NCBI GenBank assembly: GCA_030248065.1
Contig: JASAMV010003611.1
Span: 18,453-82,452, forward strand
DNA length: 64,000 bases
Direction: 5' to 3'
Source of the DNA: Rhynchonema sp. JSB1_4
Lineage: Eukaryota; Nematoda; Chromadorea; Monhysterida; Xyalidae
Under the pieces are notes generated by a model. It saw only the letters and a list, made by a program, of their open reading frames with translations, did not search any database and was not told the DNA's origin. Of the stretch, positions 36,701-48,967 are shown in pieces. Both the position numbers and the translations under genes were made by a program. Positions within the stretch are counted from its first letter, which is position 1. Every line of letters begins with the position of its first letter.

Positions 36701-39700
36701 GGTTGCGCATATTACAGAGCACTTTATGTTTCACCGAAAGTATAATAGCAAACACCGGTTCTGTGTTTGCAATAATGATGAGCGCTTCGTGGTCGCAAAC
36801 AAAACCAACTCCTCCTGACCAACAGGTGCACCGAACCAACAACAGCTGAGACCCAGCGGCGTCAACCAACCGCCGCCGAGCAGTCAGTCATCACAAAGTG
36901 GCCATGTGGTGCCCCCCACATCGTCGGCCGTGCCCACTGCGCAGTCCAGCACGTCGAGTGCAACGCTGTCCAGTTCCGTGTCCAACAGCACGCAGAATCA
37001 AAACGGCGTCGCTGCACTGCCTGGTCGGTTGCGTTGTTGTTGTTGTTTGTTTGTTTGTTTGGGATGTTTTTGTTGGTGTTTTTTTTAATTTTGCTACGGG
37101 GAACCAATTGAATAAATGCGTTCTCTCGGCAGTTGATATCGGGAACGAGAAACATTTTTAGCGCGTCCGTCTTCCTTGCATGATAAAATAATGGTAGCTC
37201 ATCAATAAACAATTTGATCACATGACATTGTGCGGCTTACTGGATTGAGACAATCAGCTAAATTCCAGTCGGGGCCAAAATTGACAATTTTGGCACAATA
37301 CTTATAAATATTTATACTTCTTTTCACATTTTCTCTTGTATCATGGAAGCGGACAACGCAGTGCTATGTTACATGGTCCTTCAAGAACTACGGTCGAAAC
37401 ATTTCAATCCATAACAACAACACATCATGCGTTGCATATGACTACAAAATATAAGTTGTTCCATGTCAATCAATTTTCGTTTTCACAGGTTTGGGCGGCG
37501 GCGGCGGTCTGTTCGGTCTGTGGGACAACATGGCCATTGCCGACCAGTTGTTCCCGGGTCGTGGCAGTGCCCAATCGGCCATGCCCCCGCCGTCGAGTGC
37601 CGGCTCGGCTGTTGGATTCGGTGCGCCCGGACAGCCCGCCCAGCACAACGCACAACAACCGCCACATCTGGTTAATGGTTGGTGGAGGGTTGTTTTGGAA
37701 CAGTTCATGATGCTGGGTTTTGAATTTTTTTGTAGTTTTTTTCGGGGGTATTTCCGAAATGGCACACAATCAGAAGTCAAACATCCGGCTTGCAATATCA
37801 GGCTCAAGTCTGTCTTCCGGCGGAGGCAGTGGTTCGTGGGAGCAATGGCGCTCGTCCGCATCCACGCCCGGTTCAAATGCCAGTGCCAATGGTGGGTTGT
37901 GTTGGGTTGGGATTTTTTATTTGTTGCGTTCACTAAGTCTACAACAGGGAACATTTTTTTGACCATGACAGTGACAGGCATCCCTCATTTATCTAAAAGC
38001 TAAAAAAAACGTTTCACCGTTTTGCAAGTATAAAATGTGGGTTGAACTGAAACGCTTGAACAGAAATGTTGACCTAATGAAGCATTCGCAGATCAATGAT
38101 CAGCTACAGTATATTTCACCTCGTTGATACAGGTCTGCCATCAATGCTCCAACCACCCCCATCTACGAGTCAAGCGATGAGCGGAGGGGCACTAGGACCA
38201 CCCGTGACCAGTACGGCCGGACAACAGCAACAATGGGCAATGGGCTGGGGATGTTATGCGCCGCCCGGCAGTGCGCAGCCCGGATCCATGCATCCGCCGC
38301 CAAGCAGTGTGAGTGTGGGGGGATTGGGCAATGTATTGTAGTGATTTTATCTACCTGGGTGGGACAAAACGCTGCATGCAAGTGCGTCACGATAGCAAGA
38401 AAACGCGCCGTCATGGGTGGGGTGGTATGATGGAAGACATGAGCTGACTTTTTCCGATTTGTAAATGCCTTTGTGAATAAACTTTGCGATCGACATCGCC
38501 ACAGCAATTTGATGAGTTTTTTCATTGTTTTTTACTTATTTATTGGAGCGGATACAAGATCATCTCTGTCTGTCCCTTCAACATGTGCAATTTGTTTGGC
38601 CACGTATGTATATGTAGAACATTTTTGACGAACGCAAAGTGGACATGCAGTGTTTTTTTTTTGAAAAAAAGCAACCATAATTGTTTTCAACTGATCTGCT
38701 TCTTGTCTTGATTGCTTAAAAATAAATTAGTAAAATTCTGTAATAATAACATTAATGAATTGCAGACATTTATCACGGATTCGCGCACCAACTCGCCGAT
38801 CACGGCCGCCAACGAACGACAACGACAGGTCGAACCGGTGATGGACTCGTTGAGAAGCTTGTTCCCGCAATTCAATAGGTACATTGGCATTGATTGGGTG
38901 TTGATTGAGTGATTGATGTGTCTGGAATTGGAACAACCAAGGCTCTTGATGTGATCGGGCACCTTCGATCGCTGTAGATGATTCAATTCATCACGTACTG
39001 CAGATTTAAGTGGCAGTGAACTCAACTCTGTCGCTGAGGTTATGAAGCAGTGGGGTCTGTATGTCGGACGGAATGCTACCGATAGGCATGATAACAAAGA
39101 CGACAGACTAAATTTCTTGCTGGTTTTTTGTTCCAATCCGGGTACCGGTCCTTGCACACGGAGTATTTTTTCGATCAACGCCGTAATAATTATTTAATCC
39201 CGCCCATGGTTTTCAGCGATCAACTGCGTGAATGTGTCAATCAGTATCGTGCCCATTTGCCGCAACGTTCATTCAACAACATGAACGCTGACGACGTGGT
39301 CAACGGAGTGATGAACTTTCTCAAACAACAGCGAGTGCGTCTCATTTTCTCTTGTATTGCGTTCGGTGGTTTTCTCTTAATCTTTATCAGTAGTTTCTCT
39401 CAGCAGTGCCGAAGTGTTCGCGCAGGTTTCGGGTTTGTGCGAACATGTTGGTCTGAGAGATACAGCGCTTTATTGACCGTCGCACATTTGTGTCCGCTCG
39501 ATGCGCACCGATTTTGCGTCGGTGTGCTCTCGCGTGCACGAACTACCAGACGGGTACATGCATAAATATAATGTTGCGTGTTATTGTGCATGGTGATAGG
39601 TCGTCGTGTCATCTATGCCAATTTGACAGAACAGTCCCATGTTTTCGTACTCGAATCCCCAACCAGCGGCTAATGATTCCTTTGCAGAGCCAAGCCAGCC

Positions 39701-40306
39701 ACTACATCGAGCAACAACAACAACAACAGGGTCGCCCTGATTCAGGCATCTGTGGTCTGTGTCGTATCGGATTCGGTCAAGGGCCACACAAGAAGACCAC
39801 CACGCTCAAATGTCATCATCGATTTCATACAAAGGTTAGTTGGCTGGCTGATGTTTCACTGTTGACGTTTTATTGACGTCAGAGGCTGTTTAAAGCTTGA
39901 AAAGATCATGCTCTGTAGCGCGGCTGCAGCGCAGCAGCTCCATAAAAATAAGTGTACACCGTGCTGACACGGCAGGCGGGCTTTTGTTTCGCACTGTCTT
40001 GACAAAGCATGCGTGTTTTAGGGCTCCACCAGATAGACCCGAAACCCGAAACATAAATTTGTTCTATGTCCATGTTTCGGGTAGAGCTATTATGAACGTT
40101 CACAGAAGGCATAACATTGTCCGCAAACGTATCCGTTGGGTCTAACACGTAGTTTGACGTTCTTTCACGTCAATTTCAAGTATGTTACGTCTAGAATGGT
40201 CCCCTACAAATTGCAGTGCGCGCAAGACTGGTTGTCGCAAAAGCAGACCTGTCCACAATGTGGCACGTTCTCGCCGTGTCCCGACGAATATCCGGAGCTG
40301 ACGTAA
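24791..40306 (+). CDS. MATH (USP7-type) - coiled coil - RING-H2 protein, probable E3 ubiquitin ligase (1,490 aa)
   Basis: Thirty-four exons fit in phase. They start at 24791, 24916, 25214, 25403, 25584, 25805, 26016, 26634, 26953, 28042, 28221, 28425, 29237, 29837, 30940, 31506, 31853, 32283, 32693, 33246, 33489, 34475, 34864, 35054, 35459, 36547, 36826, 37489, 37802, 38133, 38766, 39217, 39688 and 40217, and the stop is at 40304. Residues about 90-232 form a MATH/TRAF domain close to USP7 (IKNFHNMTD, VPWKIMVMPR, GFFLQCCPDA, KENDWGYSCFMTW, VILEVFVKAEPP). Residues about 640-960 are a long coiled coil. A Gln/Pro/Ser-rich segment follows. The last 55 residues form a RING-H2 (CGLC, CHHRFHTKC, CPQCG) whose tail (PDEYPEL) resembles DZIP3/TTC3-type ligases. 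A ubiquitin-ligase role is inferred. Many introns carry transposons. Confidence 0.85.
27486..28017. mobile_element. Non-autonomous hAT element, CGGGATC-rich (532 bp)
   Basis: Ends CAGTGTTTGAACGGGAT and ATCCCGTTCGAACACTG are inverted, and TTCATAAT is duplicated on both sides (27478-27485 and 28018-28025). The interior repeats GGGATCGGGATCCCG and holds a second palindrome around TTTGCATGG...GCATGCAAA. It lies in intron 9 of the MATH/RING gene. Confidence 0.9.
28715..29090. repeat. Foldback A/T-tract element (GGAAAAAACCGTTTTTT family)
   Basis: AAAAAACGGTTTTTTCC and its complement recur at both ends of a segment with TATACTTTTCCGGAAAAATTG-like sequence. It lies in intron 12 of the MATH/RING gene. 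Relatives occur at 30320-30450, 33675-33780 and 59560-59950. Confidence 0.55.
30318..30450. repeat. Short A/T-tract palindrome, same family
   Basis: Contains AAAAAACCGGTTTTTTTTCC followed by the complement and CGGTTTTTGATCG. It lies in intron 14 of the MATH/RING gene. A long A-run/T-run pair at 30597-30660 lies in the same intron. Confidence 0.5.
33804..34203. mobile_element. Non-autonomous hAT element, CAGTGGTGTCGTT family, copy A (400 bp)
   Basis: Ends CAGTGGTGTCGTT and AACGACACCACTG are inverted, with AAACGGGC duplicated at 33796-33803 and 34204-34211. The interior carries GGTATGGGAAATTT repeats and no transposase. It lies in intron 21 of the MATH/RING gene. Confidence 0.93.
35687..36087. 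mobile_element. Non-autonomous hAT element, CAGTGGTGTCGTT family, copy B (401 bp)
   Basis: The ends and interior match copy A at 33804, and GATTGAGG is duplicated at 35679-35686 and 36088-36095. It lies in intron 25 of the MATH/RING gene, about 30 bases after the donor. Confidence 0.93.
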
Positions 40307-42790
40307 TGTTTCATCCAACTAGCTGCGATGCCCGTTCGTATTTTCCAAACAACACGCACAACGTACGTCCAAACCCGACTTCGACTAGGAGGTGCACCTT
40401 AGCGACAACTGTTAGCTGCTCCCAACGTAGGTACGTATGTTCTGTTGATGGTCATGTATTTTTCTCCTCTGGCAATTTATTTCATCATGGCAAAGTCAGT
40501 TACAGTGTATTGTAATTGCAACACACAAACTGCTCTGTGTTCTCCTGAGCGGCATGGCAACCCTTGCTCACATACTTGAGCGTTCAACTGTAGTGGCCTT
40601 CTATGTATTATTGTTCATGCTCCACCCTCATCACAATTTAGCCGTTTCCTAAGAACACGCAAAGGCACCCCTGTGTATCTTTCTATACACGTTTCTCTCT
40701 GATCCTTGTTTATACCCTGATTTGTCAAGAGAACTGCCATAATTTCAAGCTCTAACAACATTGATCGCAAAGCCAGTATATACCCTGAAATAAATTGTAG
40801 TCAGTAATATGTTCTGTATTGTTTCCTGTTTTTCATGTCCATCTGATCTAAATAGAAATTTATAATTAATAAATAAATCCTATTTATGGGGCGGGTGGTA
40901 TTGGTCTGTGTATCGTGCTATGTATTTGTGACGTGGTGGTTTATTTTATCATAAAATGTGGTAGATTAAGAAGTGTTCCAAAATTATATATATTCTACGA
41001 AACGAGGTTAGCAGATTCATATTATATATGCAGATTGCTTTTGTGTGAGCCAGATTTCCGGAGTTTCGAAATTTTGTCTTTGATTTGATGCTGTCTCTAA
41101 TTTGGTGGGAGGCTCTTGGGGTTGGTCCTTTCGTCGTTTTTGGTCGTCTTGTGAAGATCTTGTTTGTTGCTGCTGCTGGTGTATTGAAAATAACACAATG
41201 TTGGTTGATGCTATATTAGCTTAGCGAATTTCGTCTGTTTCCTGGGCGCTCGATGTTTTGTACATTTCTGAGTTTACTACCACCACCACCACCTACGTAA
41301 TTGTTGGGTGTTTCGTTTGGTCTGGTTACGCGCGCGTGTGTGCACTTTGTTCTTTAACCGAACTTGTTTTCAAGGGTTACCCGTCGCCAATTTATTTCGT
41401 TGGAAACTGAACCCCACTCAAACAACAGATGATGTTATTAATTCTGTGCTACCACAACTACAAGCCGGCACTAAGTGCTAATATTCATTCAGCAAAGAGT
41501 TTCTCTTTTATTTTTGTTGCTCCTGTTTTCTTCTCAAACATTTGTTTTCTTCTTCTCTACTATTTCTCCCTTCCCCCACAGCACAGAGTGTCATGTTATG
41601 TTCATACATATTGCGTGTATATTCTGATCCTGCCGTTTTCAACTTCAATAATAATGAAAATTTTGAAATAATAATTATTTTAACATCGTTATTGATTTCG
41701 CAACAGTCTTGTTTTCCTTCTCCTGGTTTCTTCTCTTGTCGTGGCGTCTATTTTGCTGTTGACGTGAGTTTTTGTCGTTATTTTTTCATAGGAAACAACG
41801 CGGATTCAACTAGAGATCATATTTTGTGATTATTGCCTAACAAAGCCCTTATTATTACAAATTTCGATACGTTACCCAATTGAAATGAGCTACTAAGACA
41901 GAACACATGCGTGCGTTTTTTGTTGTTTTTTCATCGTTTTATTTTCATAGTTTACTTTTGTTCATCCTATCACGTTTCGTTGTTCTGTACATTACATTTT
42001 ACATTTATACACATTTTTTTCCAGAATTTAGGATCAGAGCCCGCACGCGTACATATTGTGTGTTTTTACGGCTTGCGTATTTCCTTTATTTGCGAGTGCG
42101 TGTGTTTTTTCTTTCGGAAAAATTAGTTTTTCGTTCAATTTCTTTTTCGATTATTATTTTGGGGCGCTGCTGTGTGTGCTTATTATATTATTTCAAATGA
42201 ATGTTTTGCATTATGAAACATCACATACACACATACATTATGACTGTGTTTTTGATGAGGATATATTACATACGTACATTGATTGATTGATTATTGTACC
42301 TTTATTATATTACGAGCAAAAAACGTGAATCAGCTAAAAAAACCGTGATGTATTTATTTTTTGTTGAATAGGACTTGCAGGAAGACACCGTTCCGAATTT
42401 ATTTCTTTTGTGAGATGAGGAAACAGCACCAGATAAGCAAGCCGTCACCAATAATGATAATGCTGTGTGAAACATCAAAGGCACTGTACACAATATGGCA
42501 CAAGAATTGGTATCACAAACTCCGGACATAAATAACCATTAATAGATAAGTAACGTCGTCCGAAAAAAATCCTTACCGCAGCAGAATCCGGCTCCGCAAA
42601 AACGTTTGGCTCATAATACTGTCGTCAACTCTGCTCGCCAATTCTCATGTGTAATTGCTCGCGCTCATTTAGGCCCTGCTTGATTTCACGACGAGACGTG
42701 ACGACAAAACCATGAACGAAGTTTTGTTCAGATTATACTAAAGATTAGATTTTTAAAAAAAACGATTGTGCATGCTTCTGAGCAAAAAAG
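40307..42790. other. 3' flank and intergenic between convergent genes
   Basis: It begins with the 3' untranslated region of the MATH/RING gene; candidate polyadenylation signals AATAAA lie near 40790 and 40870. The rest is very T-rich (41400-42300) with no supported exon. The gene on the right ends at 42791 on the other strand, so the two genes converge here. Confidence 0.5.
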
Positions 42791-45700
42791 TCAGACGAGC
42801 CCAGTTTTATACACAGTTTCTGGTTTGCCATTCCACAGACGGTCGGCCAGTTCGAAACCCTGTGCGAAACTGTGGTCCATGTTGGCAACTTCGTATTTCC
42901 AACCTCCAAATCGGCCGCGACTAAAAACAAGGACCGAATGATCACTCAATTTCATTATTTTGTGCGTCAGCTTTGTTTTTATGTCAGTTAGCTACCTTCC
43001 TTTGGATTTGAATGCTTTATTAGCAAGCTCCCTGATGTTTCACACTGCGCTACACAAACTGCATCACGGCTGGTTGGTCAGGATAGGAGATTTTCAGAGC
43101 AAAATCAAATTTGCAGCTTGACATGGTGCCACTTTTTTCGAACGAACTAAAATGTGTAAATGTGGAAAACAAAATCCCAGCTGTCGAAATCACCTGTAAA
43201 TATTCAATCCTTCTAACGTCCTGTGTGCCTTCGTCAATTCTTCGTCCCTTTCCACTGTTGGTATTGGATAACCATATGGCAGGAGGCAGTACCACTGATG
43301 TTTCACTTGCGAGGCGTTGGCGATTATGCCGCTGCGGATGATGCCTGGAATTGTTTCAAACGTCGAAGATAAAGAACAACAGAGTTGTGCGCGAGCCCAA
43401 GTTCCAAAAGTGCCCGGAAATGGGATAACCAAATTTTTTTATTTTTTATGCATTAATTTTTTCAAGTTTTGATTAATTCCGATCTTCACTCACAATCTCC
43501 ATCTCTAAACACGGTGGTAATTCCAAGTCGAAATTTCCGACCAAAGTGCACAGTTTCGGGAAATGCGGTAACATGAACCCGCTTTTGAATGCTTTTAACG
43601 ACGCAGCATTCAAAACACATGTTCTATGCTTGTTTGTTGCTTATTTCTCTGTGTGGCTGCCCGCCTTGAATTTAGATTTTTATGTCCCGATAAAACTGCT
43701 TTCATCGCATGCATTTATTACCATCGAACTCCAAAACGTCATCATCTGTCATGCTGTTGGCTATCTTTGTTGTTATTCAACTGCTGACTGCGTCGATCGA
43801 GTGTACATTTTCGTGCAAGTCATGTTCGTCGACCGGTCTGTCCTGGACCACCAAACAGTTTATAATGAACCAATTCGGTATCACGCATTCAATCGGCGAC
43901 AATCACTATTGTGCACTGCCGAACAGCGAGTTCTTCGAGCAAGAGATTCCGTCGCAAAAGTGCGAGTTGGGCAGATGCTTGAAGCTCAAGATCGACTCGC
44001 CACGTTAGTCATTCGATTTGGTCAATCCCTATTCTATCCATGGCTAATCCGGTTGTTGTCAACGCAACTGTCTGTATGTGATTTGTGCAAAAGCAGGTGG
44101 CTGGGTGTCGGCTACAATTATAGCATGCAACACACACGTGGGATTGCGTGAAAACTGTATTGGCCCAAATTCTCGAAAGCGAAACCGCCACGAGGGAGGT
44201 GCAACGCTTTCGATAATTTGGGCCGTTGAGTGTCGACGACAGCCATATAAGCGCGGAGGAAATGAACACAGGGTTGCTGACCATAGACTGGCTACGCCGC
44301 TGACCTAAGTTGGCGACAACGGAATCTAGCTGAGTTTGCACGAAGCACATGCAGGTTGAAATGACAACATTACTATAAGCCGTTATTAATGATGGAACAG
44401 AAAAATTTACAAAATATAGGGATAAGCGATGAGAAATTTGTTATTGCTCCAACTTTAGAATGCATTATAAAGACTACTGGTCACACTATTTGGCAATGAC
44501 GGCCAAAACACATAATGCTAATTGCCAAAACACCTATACATTGCAGACGTACAGACGGTGGTGCGGGCGTGCGCCACCAGCGAACAGCTGCTGCGAGAGC
44601 ACAATGACGATGACTGTGAGCGCAGTGCCAGCCCCAGCCAATTGGGTGACCGTCACTCGACCATTTGCACGTGCGCTGGCAACGGCTGTAACAGCGTTCC
44701 ACAGCCACAGAAACCAATCATGTGGCTGATTCTGCTATGGCCGCAATGCTGACTTTGCACTTTTGATTCAACTATGGGTGATATTTTCGAAACGGTGTAA
44801 AGGTCAGTTGGGTGTAAAGGTCGGTGGAAAGCTCGGTCGACAGCTCAGTGCGATGGACCTCGGTGTAAACTTGAAACATTCCACGTTAATAACAGGCAGT
44901 GTTTCACGTTTACACCGAGCTCCGCCGACTGAGCTTTCGACCGAACTTTACACCGACCTTTACGCCCAACTGACCTTTACACCGTTTCGAAAATTCCACC
45001 CAATGTATGTATCACGGGCACAAATCGCTAGAAAGTCACCACAAAGACGCCGTGCATTTGAGCGATCTCTAGATGTGTCAAAAATTGCATGTGTCTGTAG
45101 ATCACGTGGTAAAAGAGGCCACTCCAGACGCAAATTACAGTATGGTACTCTCAAATGGGTGGCTCATGCCCCACCGACTCTTAGGGGTCCACATTTTTTT
45201 GAAACAAGCGTCAGTATTCACTAATCATTTGACACAATGTCATGTGCTGTCACAGCTATAATCAGCATCAAGCCGTGGTGTTTGGTGCACTGTTTCATCG
45301 CTTAATCTGTTTTTTTTTCAAGTATTTTAATAGCAGAAACGAAAAAAGCGATGTGTAATAATGGATGCTGAAACATCACCCCACTCACCATCGACACACT
45401 TATCAACAATCTCCTTGGAATCGACGTGTGCGTTCGGTTTCCTTCCAACTTCAAGCAACAACGACCAAAATTTTCCCGGATCAGGTGTCATACAACGATT
45501 GTAGTTCGATAGAAAGGTCACTCGATAGAAAATTATGCTCGGGTCTGGGTAATACGCCCAGGTGGTCTCTTGCGCCCATTGCGATTGAGGCATGGATAGG
45601 CCCAAACCGACTAGGCACACCTGAAAGCAGTCAGTTGGATGTTTTTTTTTACGGTAAGAGCTCTCGTTTCCAGCTGTCTTCAGCAGACTTGCTGTGCAAA

Positions 45701-48340
45701 CTTGTAAATTTTGACAATCGACTAACATGTAAGTATTACACGAGATAATATTTCTTATAATTATTTCACTATACTTTTGTGAAACATCAGCCAGCCAAAC
45801 CAGATAACATGATCTGGTCACTCAAACTGACCTTGCTAAATTGCAACCTTGGCACGTCGACCCCGACCATGCCGCAGAAGACGGTGATTGGCATCGATGT
45901 GATCAATACGTCGTATTCGATATTGATTGATTCATTGGTGACTGCGTTCAATGCTGACACCTGAAATGTGGGAAATCGGTTTGGGTAAAAATGACATACA
46001 CAGTAACAATCGATAAATTAATGTCAAGTTTTCGACCTATGTATAATGACGATCAGTTGGTTTGGAGGCTGAGGCAAATTCTATTATTAGGAGTCATTCT
46101 TGTGATAAGCATCACATACTGCACTAAATGCAGCAGAGGTTAGTGAACTCATGTCTTGGGCTTGCGGATAGTTTATCCGGTGTTCTAAAAGCTCTTGAAA
46201 TAAAATATACAACTTAATAACGTTTGTATTTACCACTTTCTTTCCGGTGTCCACGTTCGTGACTTCGTGCTTGAATTTGTACCATTCAGTGGGATGATCC
46301 CGCACCATTAGCTTCCACGTACCGCCACTACCGCGTTCCGATTTTTGGTAACGAAAAAATGTGTTCGGTCCCCAGCCTGAAATCACAGTTAAAAACGTTT
46401 GATTGCGCTTCAGAGCTGTTTCGCTTCTGGTTTTTCGTTCGTTTGTTTCTTTGCAGTGTTTTGTTGTCATTGAGACACACTTGCAGAACCAAGCAAGCCA
46501 TTCTTGCCTGAAACATAAGCCGACGCCGAGAGCCACAGTGGTGACACAGAAACTGCACTGAGTACTGGACGTGAATTTCTAGGTTTTTTTGTGGTAAAAT
46601 CGAATATTCACTCTTGCCCAAACGTACCCAAATCATCTTTGAGCAGCTCTTCCCTAGTTTTCATTGACAATTTCTCGAGTTTATCCACATCAACAAGTGC
46701 TACTCGTTCCCCGACCCAATGAGCGTTCATTTCAGATAATTCAACGGTCCAAACCTGAAAAACCAGGGTCGGTTTCTATAAAAAGACATGTACCCAGTGA
46801 AACATCCGACGCCAAATATTCTTTTGCTGTTTCACACGCGATCACACTACACCTTTCGATTATAGGGTGTCACGAAAATCTCCTTCAGTTTCTTGCCAAA
46901 CACCCTGTCCGTCCACTCATCAAACTCTTTGGGCTTGGCCGCATAACTGCGTTGCTGCGCGTCGCGTATGTCGTCAATGCATTGCTGTCTGAAACATCAG
47001 TTGGGCTTAGAAGTTGTGGGTGTATGTCAATCACATTTTTAAATAGATTAACCGTGTTTTGGGCTGCTTTCACAGATACCTGGGCGGCGGACCAGGTTCA
47101 TACGTCAGTGCATTAATAAAAAATGAATAAATATTATGCACGCCTTTCAGAATCACATCGAACCTGATTTCCGATGGAAACAACGGCACGGCCTGTTGTA
47201 CCGGATAGGGCACATAACTGGAATGGTCATCTTCGTTGTTTGTCCCTGCGGCTGATGTTTCACAGACTCCGTTGCGAGCATCGTTGAAAATATGACGCAT
47301 GTCGGCCTTAAATGAAATATATACACATGTACAATTATGAAAATAAATGTAAACGTGTGCATTCATAATTGATCTGCAGTAATGCACGGTTTAAAAATCA
47401 AAACGAAACAGATCTTGCCCGTTTACTGCATCGTGCCGCAAGCATTCAAAACGCATTGTGACAGCTCATGTTTCACGCTGACATGACCAGGACCGTTTCG
47501 CTTCAGTCAAGAATGTTTCCAGCTGTCTCGCAAACCACAACTTCGAACATTTCAACACCGAATTCGATAAAAAGTGAACAAAACTGCAGGGAAAAGCTAT
47601 AATGCGCCTATAAAATTGCCTTCTGCTTATTCCCTGTCTATCAAATCGAACATACGGAACCGACCGTTCAATTCCAGCCATACCTTAGCAGCCCGTCTAA
47701 GCATGTTCCATTCGCAAGGCAGTCCCTCGAGTGCCTTTTGGAAACATTCATATTTTGATGGTTCTCCATGGACATGTCCTCCAAGGTCCCAAGCGAAACC
47801 TTGCTCGTCTATGTGGGTACCTGCCAGACCACCCGGCTCAGCGTAACGCTCAAGCACGGTGACCTGAAAAGGGCATTATTGCAGCCTTGTGGTGCATCAG
47901 CTCTGACGATGACCTGGTGCACCAGCTTCAGCTTCATGTATACTGAAACATCCCTCGGTTTAACGGATGGCTCAAAATGAGTAACGCCCATCTATACTAC
48001 TAAAACAGGAAGACGTATGTGTGTATGTATGTGGCCCCCTCCCTCTGAAGGGCGGACGGGTCAATTTTCACGGGTAGCTAACGGGTCTTCGGGGGGGGGG
48101 GGTGCACGGCACGGGCGCGGCGCTGTAGCCGGGCCGTAGGCACGGGTCCCGACTAGTTTTTCCTTGTGACTCGAATCCACACGGGGGCAGAAATTCGATG
48201 TTGAACAAAACAGCTCCAACCTGAATATCATCTGGGCTCAACTCGTTGTTTTTGATCATTTGATTCAATCGATATGTGAATCCGATCACAGTTGGCCCAC
48301 AGCCGATGCACACAACACGACGGGGTGCGGCCGGTGACAT
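42791..48340 (-). CDS. glf-1: UDP-galactopyranose mutase (474 aa)
   Basis: Ten exons fit exactly in phase: 48340-48221, 47863-47661, 47217-47164, 46988-46853, 46754-46628, 46376-46234, 45960-45832, 45620-45389, 43344-43194 and 42920-42791, giving 474 residues, a usual length for eukaryotic UGM. The enzyme is an FAD protein that interconverts UDP-galactopyranose and UDP-galactofuranose, supplying galactofuranose for surface glycans. Visible features are the dinucleotide motif VVCIGCGPTVIGFTYRL (residues 9-25), EPGGLAGTHID, the GGHV loop, YVPYPVQQ, FDEWTDRVFG, TPYNRKVW, WVGERVA, GWGPNTFFRY, WAYYPDPSIIFYRVTFLSNY, YGYPIPTVERD and the C-terminal SRGRFGGWKYEVANMDHSFA. The nematode counterpart is glf-1; the symbol is by homology. 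One 2-kb intron hosts a Ly6-like gene on the opposite strand and a foldback element; another hosts a Helitron-like insertion. Confidence 0.93.
43751..44752 (+). CDS. Ly6/uPAR-like three-finger protein, nested in a UGM intron (152 aa)
   Basis: Two exons, 43751-44003 and 44547-44752, join in phase 1. The ATG at 43751 gives a clean signal peptide (MLLAIFVVIQLLTASIEC); an upstream in-frame ATG at 43709 is less likely. The mature part has the Ly6/LU cysteine pattern: CKSC near the start, C-x-x-x-x-C pairs in the middle and the hallmark CTCAGNGCN near the end. The tail (PIMWLILLWPQC) is hydrophobic, compatible with a GPI signal. Such proteins act at the cell surface or as secreted modulators. The gene lies wholly inside the intron between UGM exons at 45389 and 43344, transcribed in the opposite direction. 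Confidence 0.78.
44776..45001. mobile_element. GGGTG foldback MITE, copy 2
   Basis: This 226-bp near-palindrome is nearly identical to the reverse complement of the copy at 1660 (GGGTGATATTTTCGAAACGG ... TTCGAAAATTCCACCC). It is flanked by TAT and AAT, a possible mutated 3-bp duplication. It begins 23 bases after the stop of the nested Ly6-like gene. Confidence 0.8.
47991..48157 (+). mobile_element. Short Helitron-like element (167 bp)
   Basis: The insert begins TCTATACTACTAAAAC, the conserved Helitron 5' end, and ends with a short CGGGTCCCG hairpin followed by CTAGT, a Helitron 3' end. It lies exactly between A (47990) and T (48158), with no target duplication, as expected for Helitron insertion. 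It is in intron 1 of the UGM gene. A G-run of 12 lies inside. Confidence 0.82.
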
Positions 48341-48967
48341 GTCACTTGCGAAATAAAGGTCTCTGAAAATCAGTGCTAACTTGCGGCCACCATAAGTATA
48401 GAAGATGACACGTTTGCAAGATCACGGTAGCTTGATTTTTTGAGCATCAGTCCATGACGAGAATAACGTACCGATCAGAACAGACTGAACGTTTGTGGTC
48501 TGTGAAAGCGGGTGGTCTGCACTCTTGCAAAGATGAACAAGTTTGCATACACACATAAACAATCAAGGGTTCTAATTGTCATCGATTGAGATGTTGTACA
48601 ATGGAAAAATCGATGTACAATACAATATTTTCAAGAAACTAAATCTTTTGCAGTCTCAACGTGTGTCTGTCAAATTCACCTGACATACATACAAGGCCTT
48701 AGGTGAGATTGTAAACTTGTAATCATGAAAAAGTTCCATAACTGTAACACGACAGCGCTCAAGGTTGCAACCTGAAGGTCGTTCTGTGCAATTTTGAGAG
48801 TGCCTGTATACAACCGTTAATTATTCGTCTGAGAAAATCACATTCTTTTGCATTTCGGACAGCCAACACAGGTTAATTGGTTAACCACCGGTGTTTCTCA
48901 TACCTACATTGCCTAATTAATGGTGAAACGTCATAAACTACTATGTATCACCAACCACATTGTGATA
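48341..48967. other. Upstream region of the UGM gene
   Basis: No exon is recognised. It should contain the UGM promoter. A CACCTGACAT segment and A+T-rich sequence are seen, with no clear repeats. Confidence 0.4.

Noticed and set aside
45640..45735. Candidate extra UGM exon with an acceptor at 45735 and a GTAAAA donor
   Set aside because: Including it breaks the phase, and the UGM family alignment runs directly from the exon ending at 45832 to the one starting at 45620.
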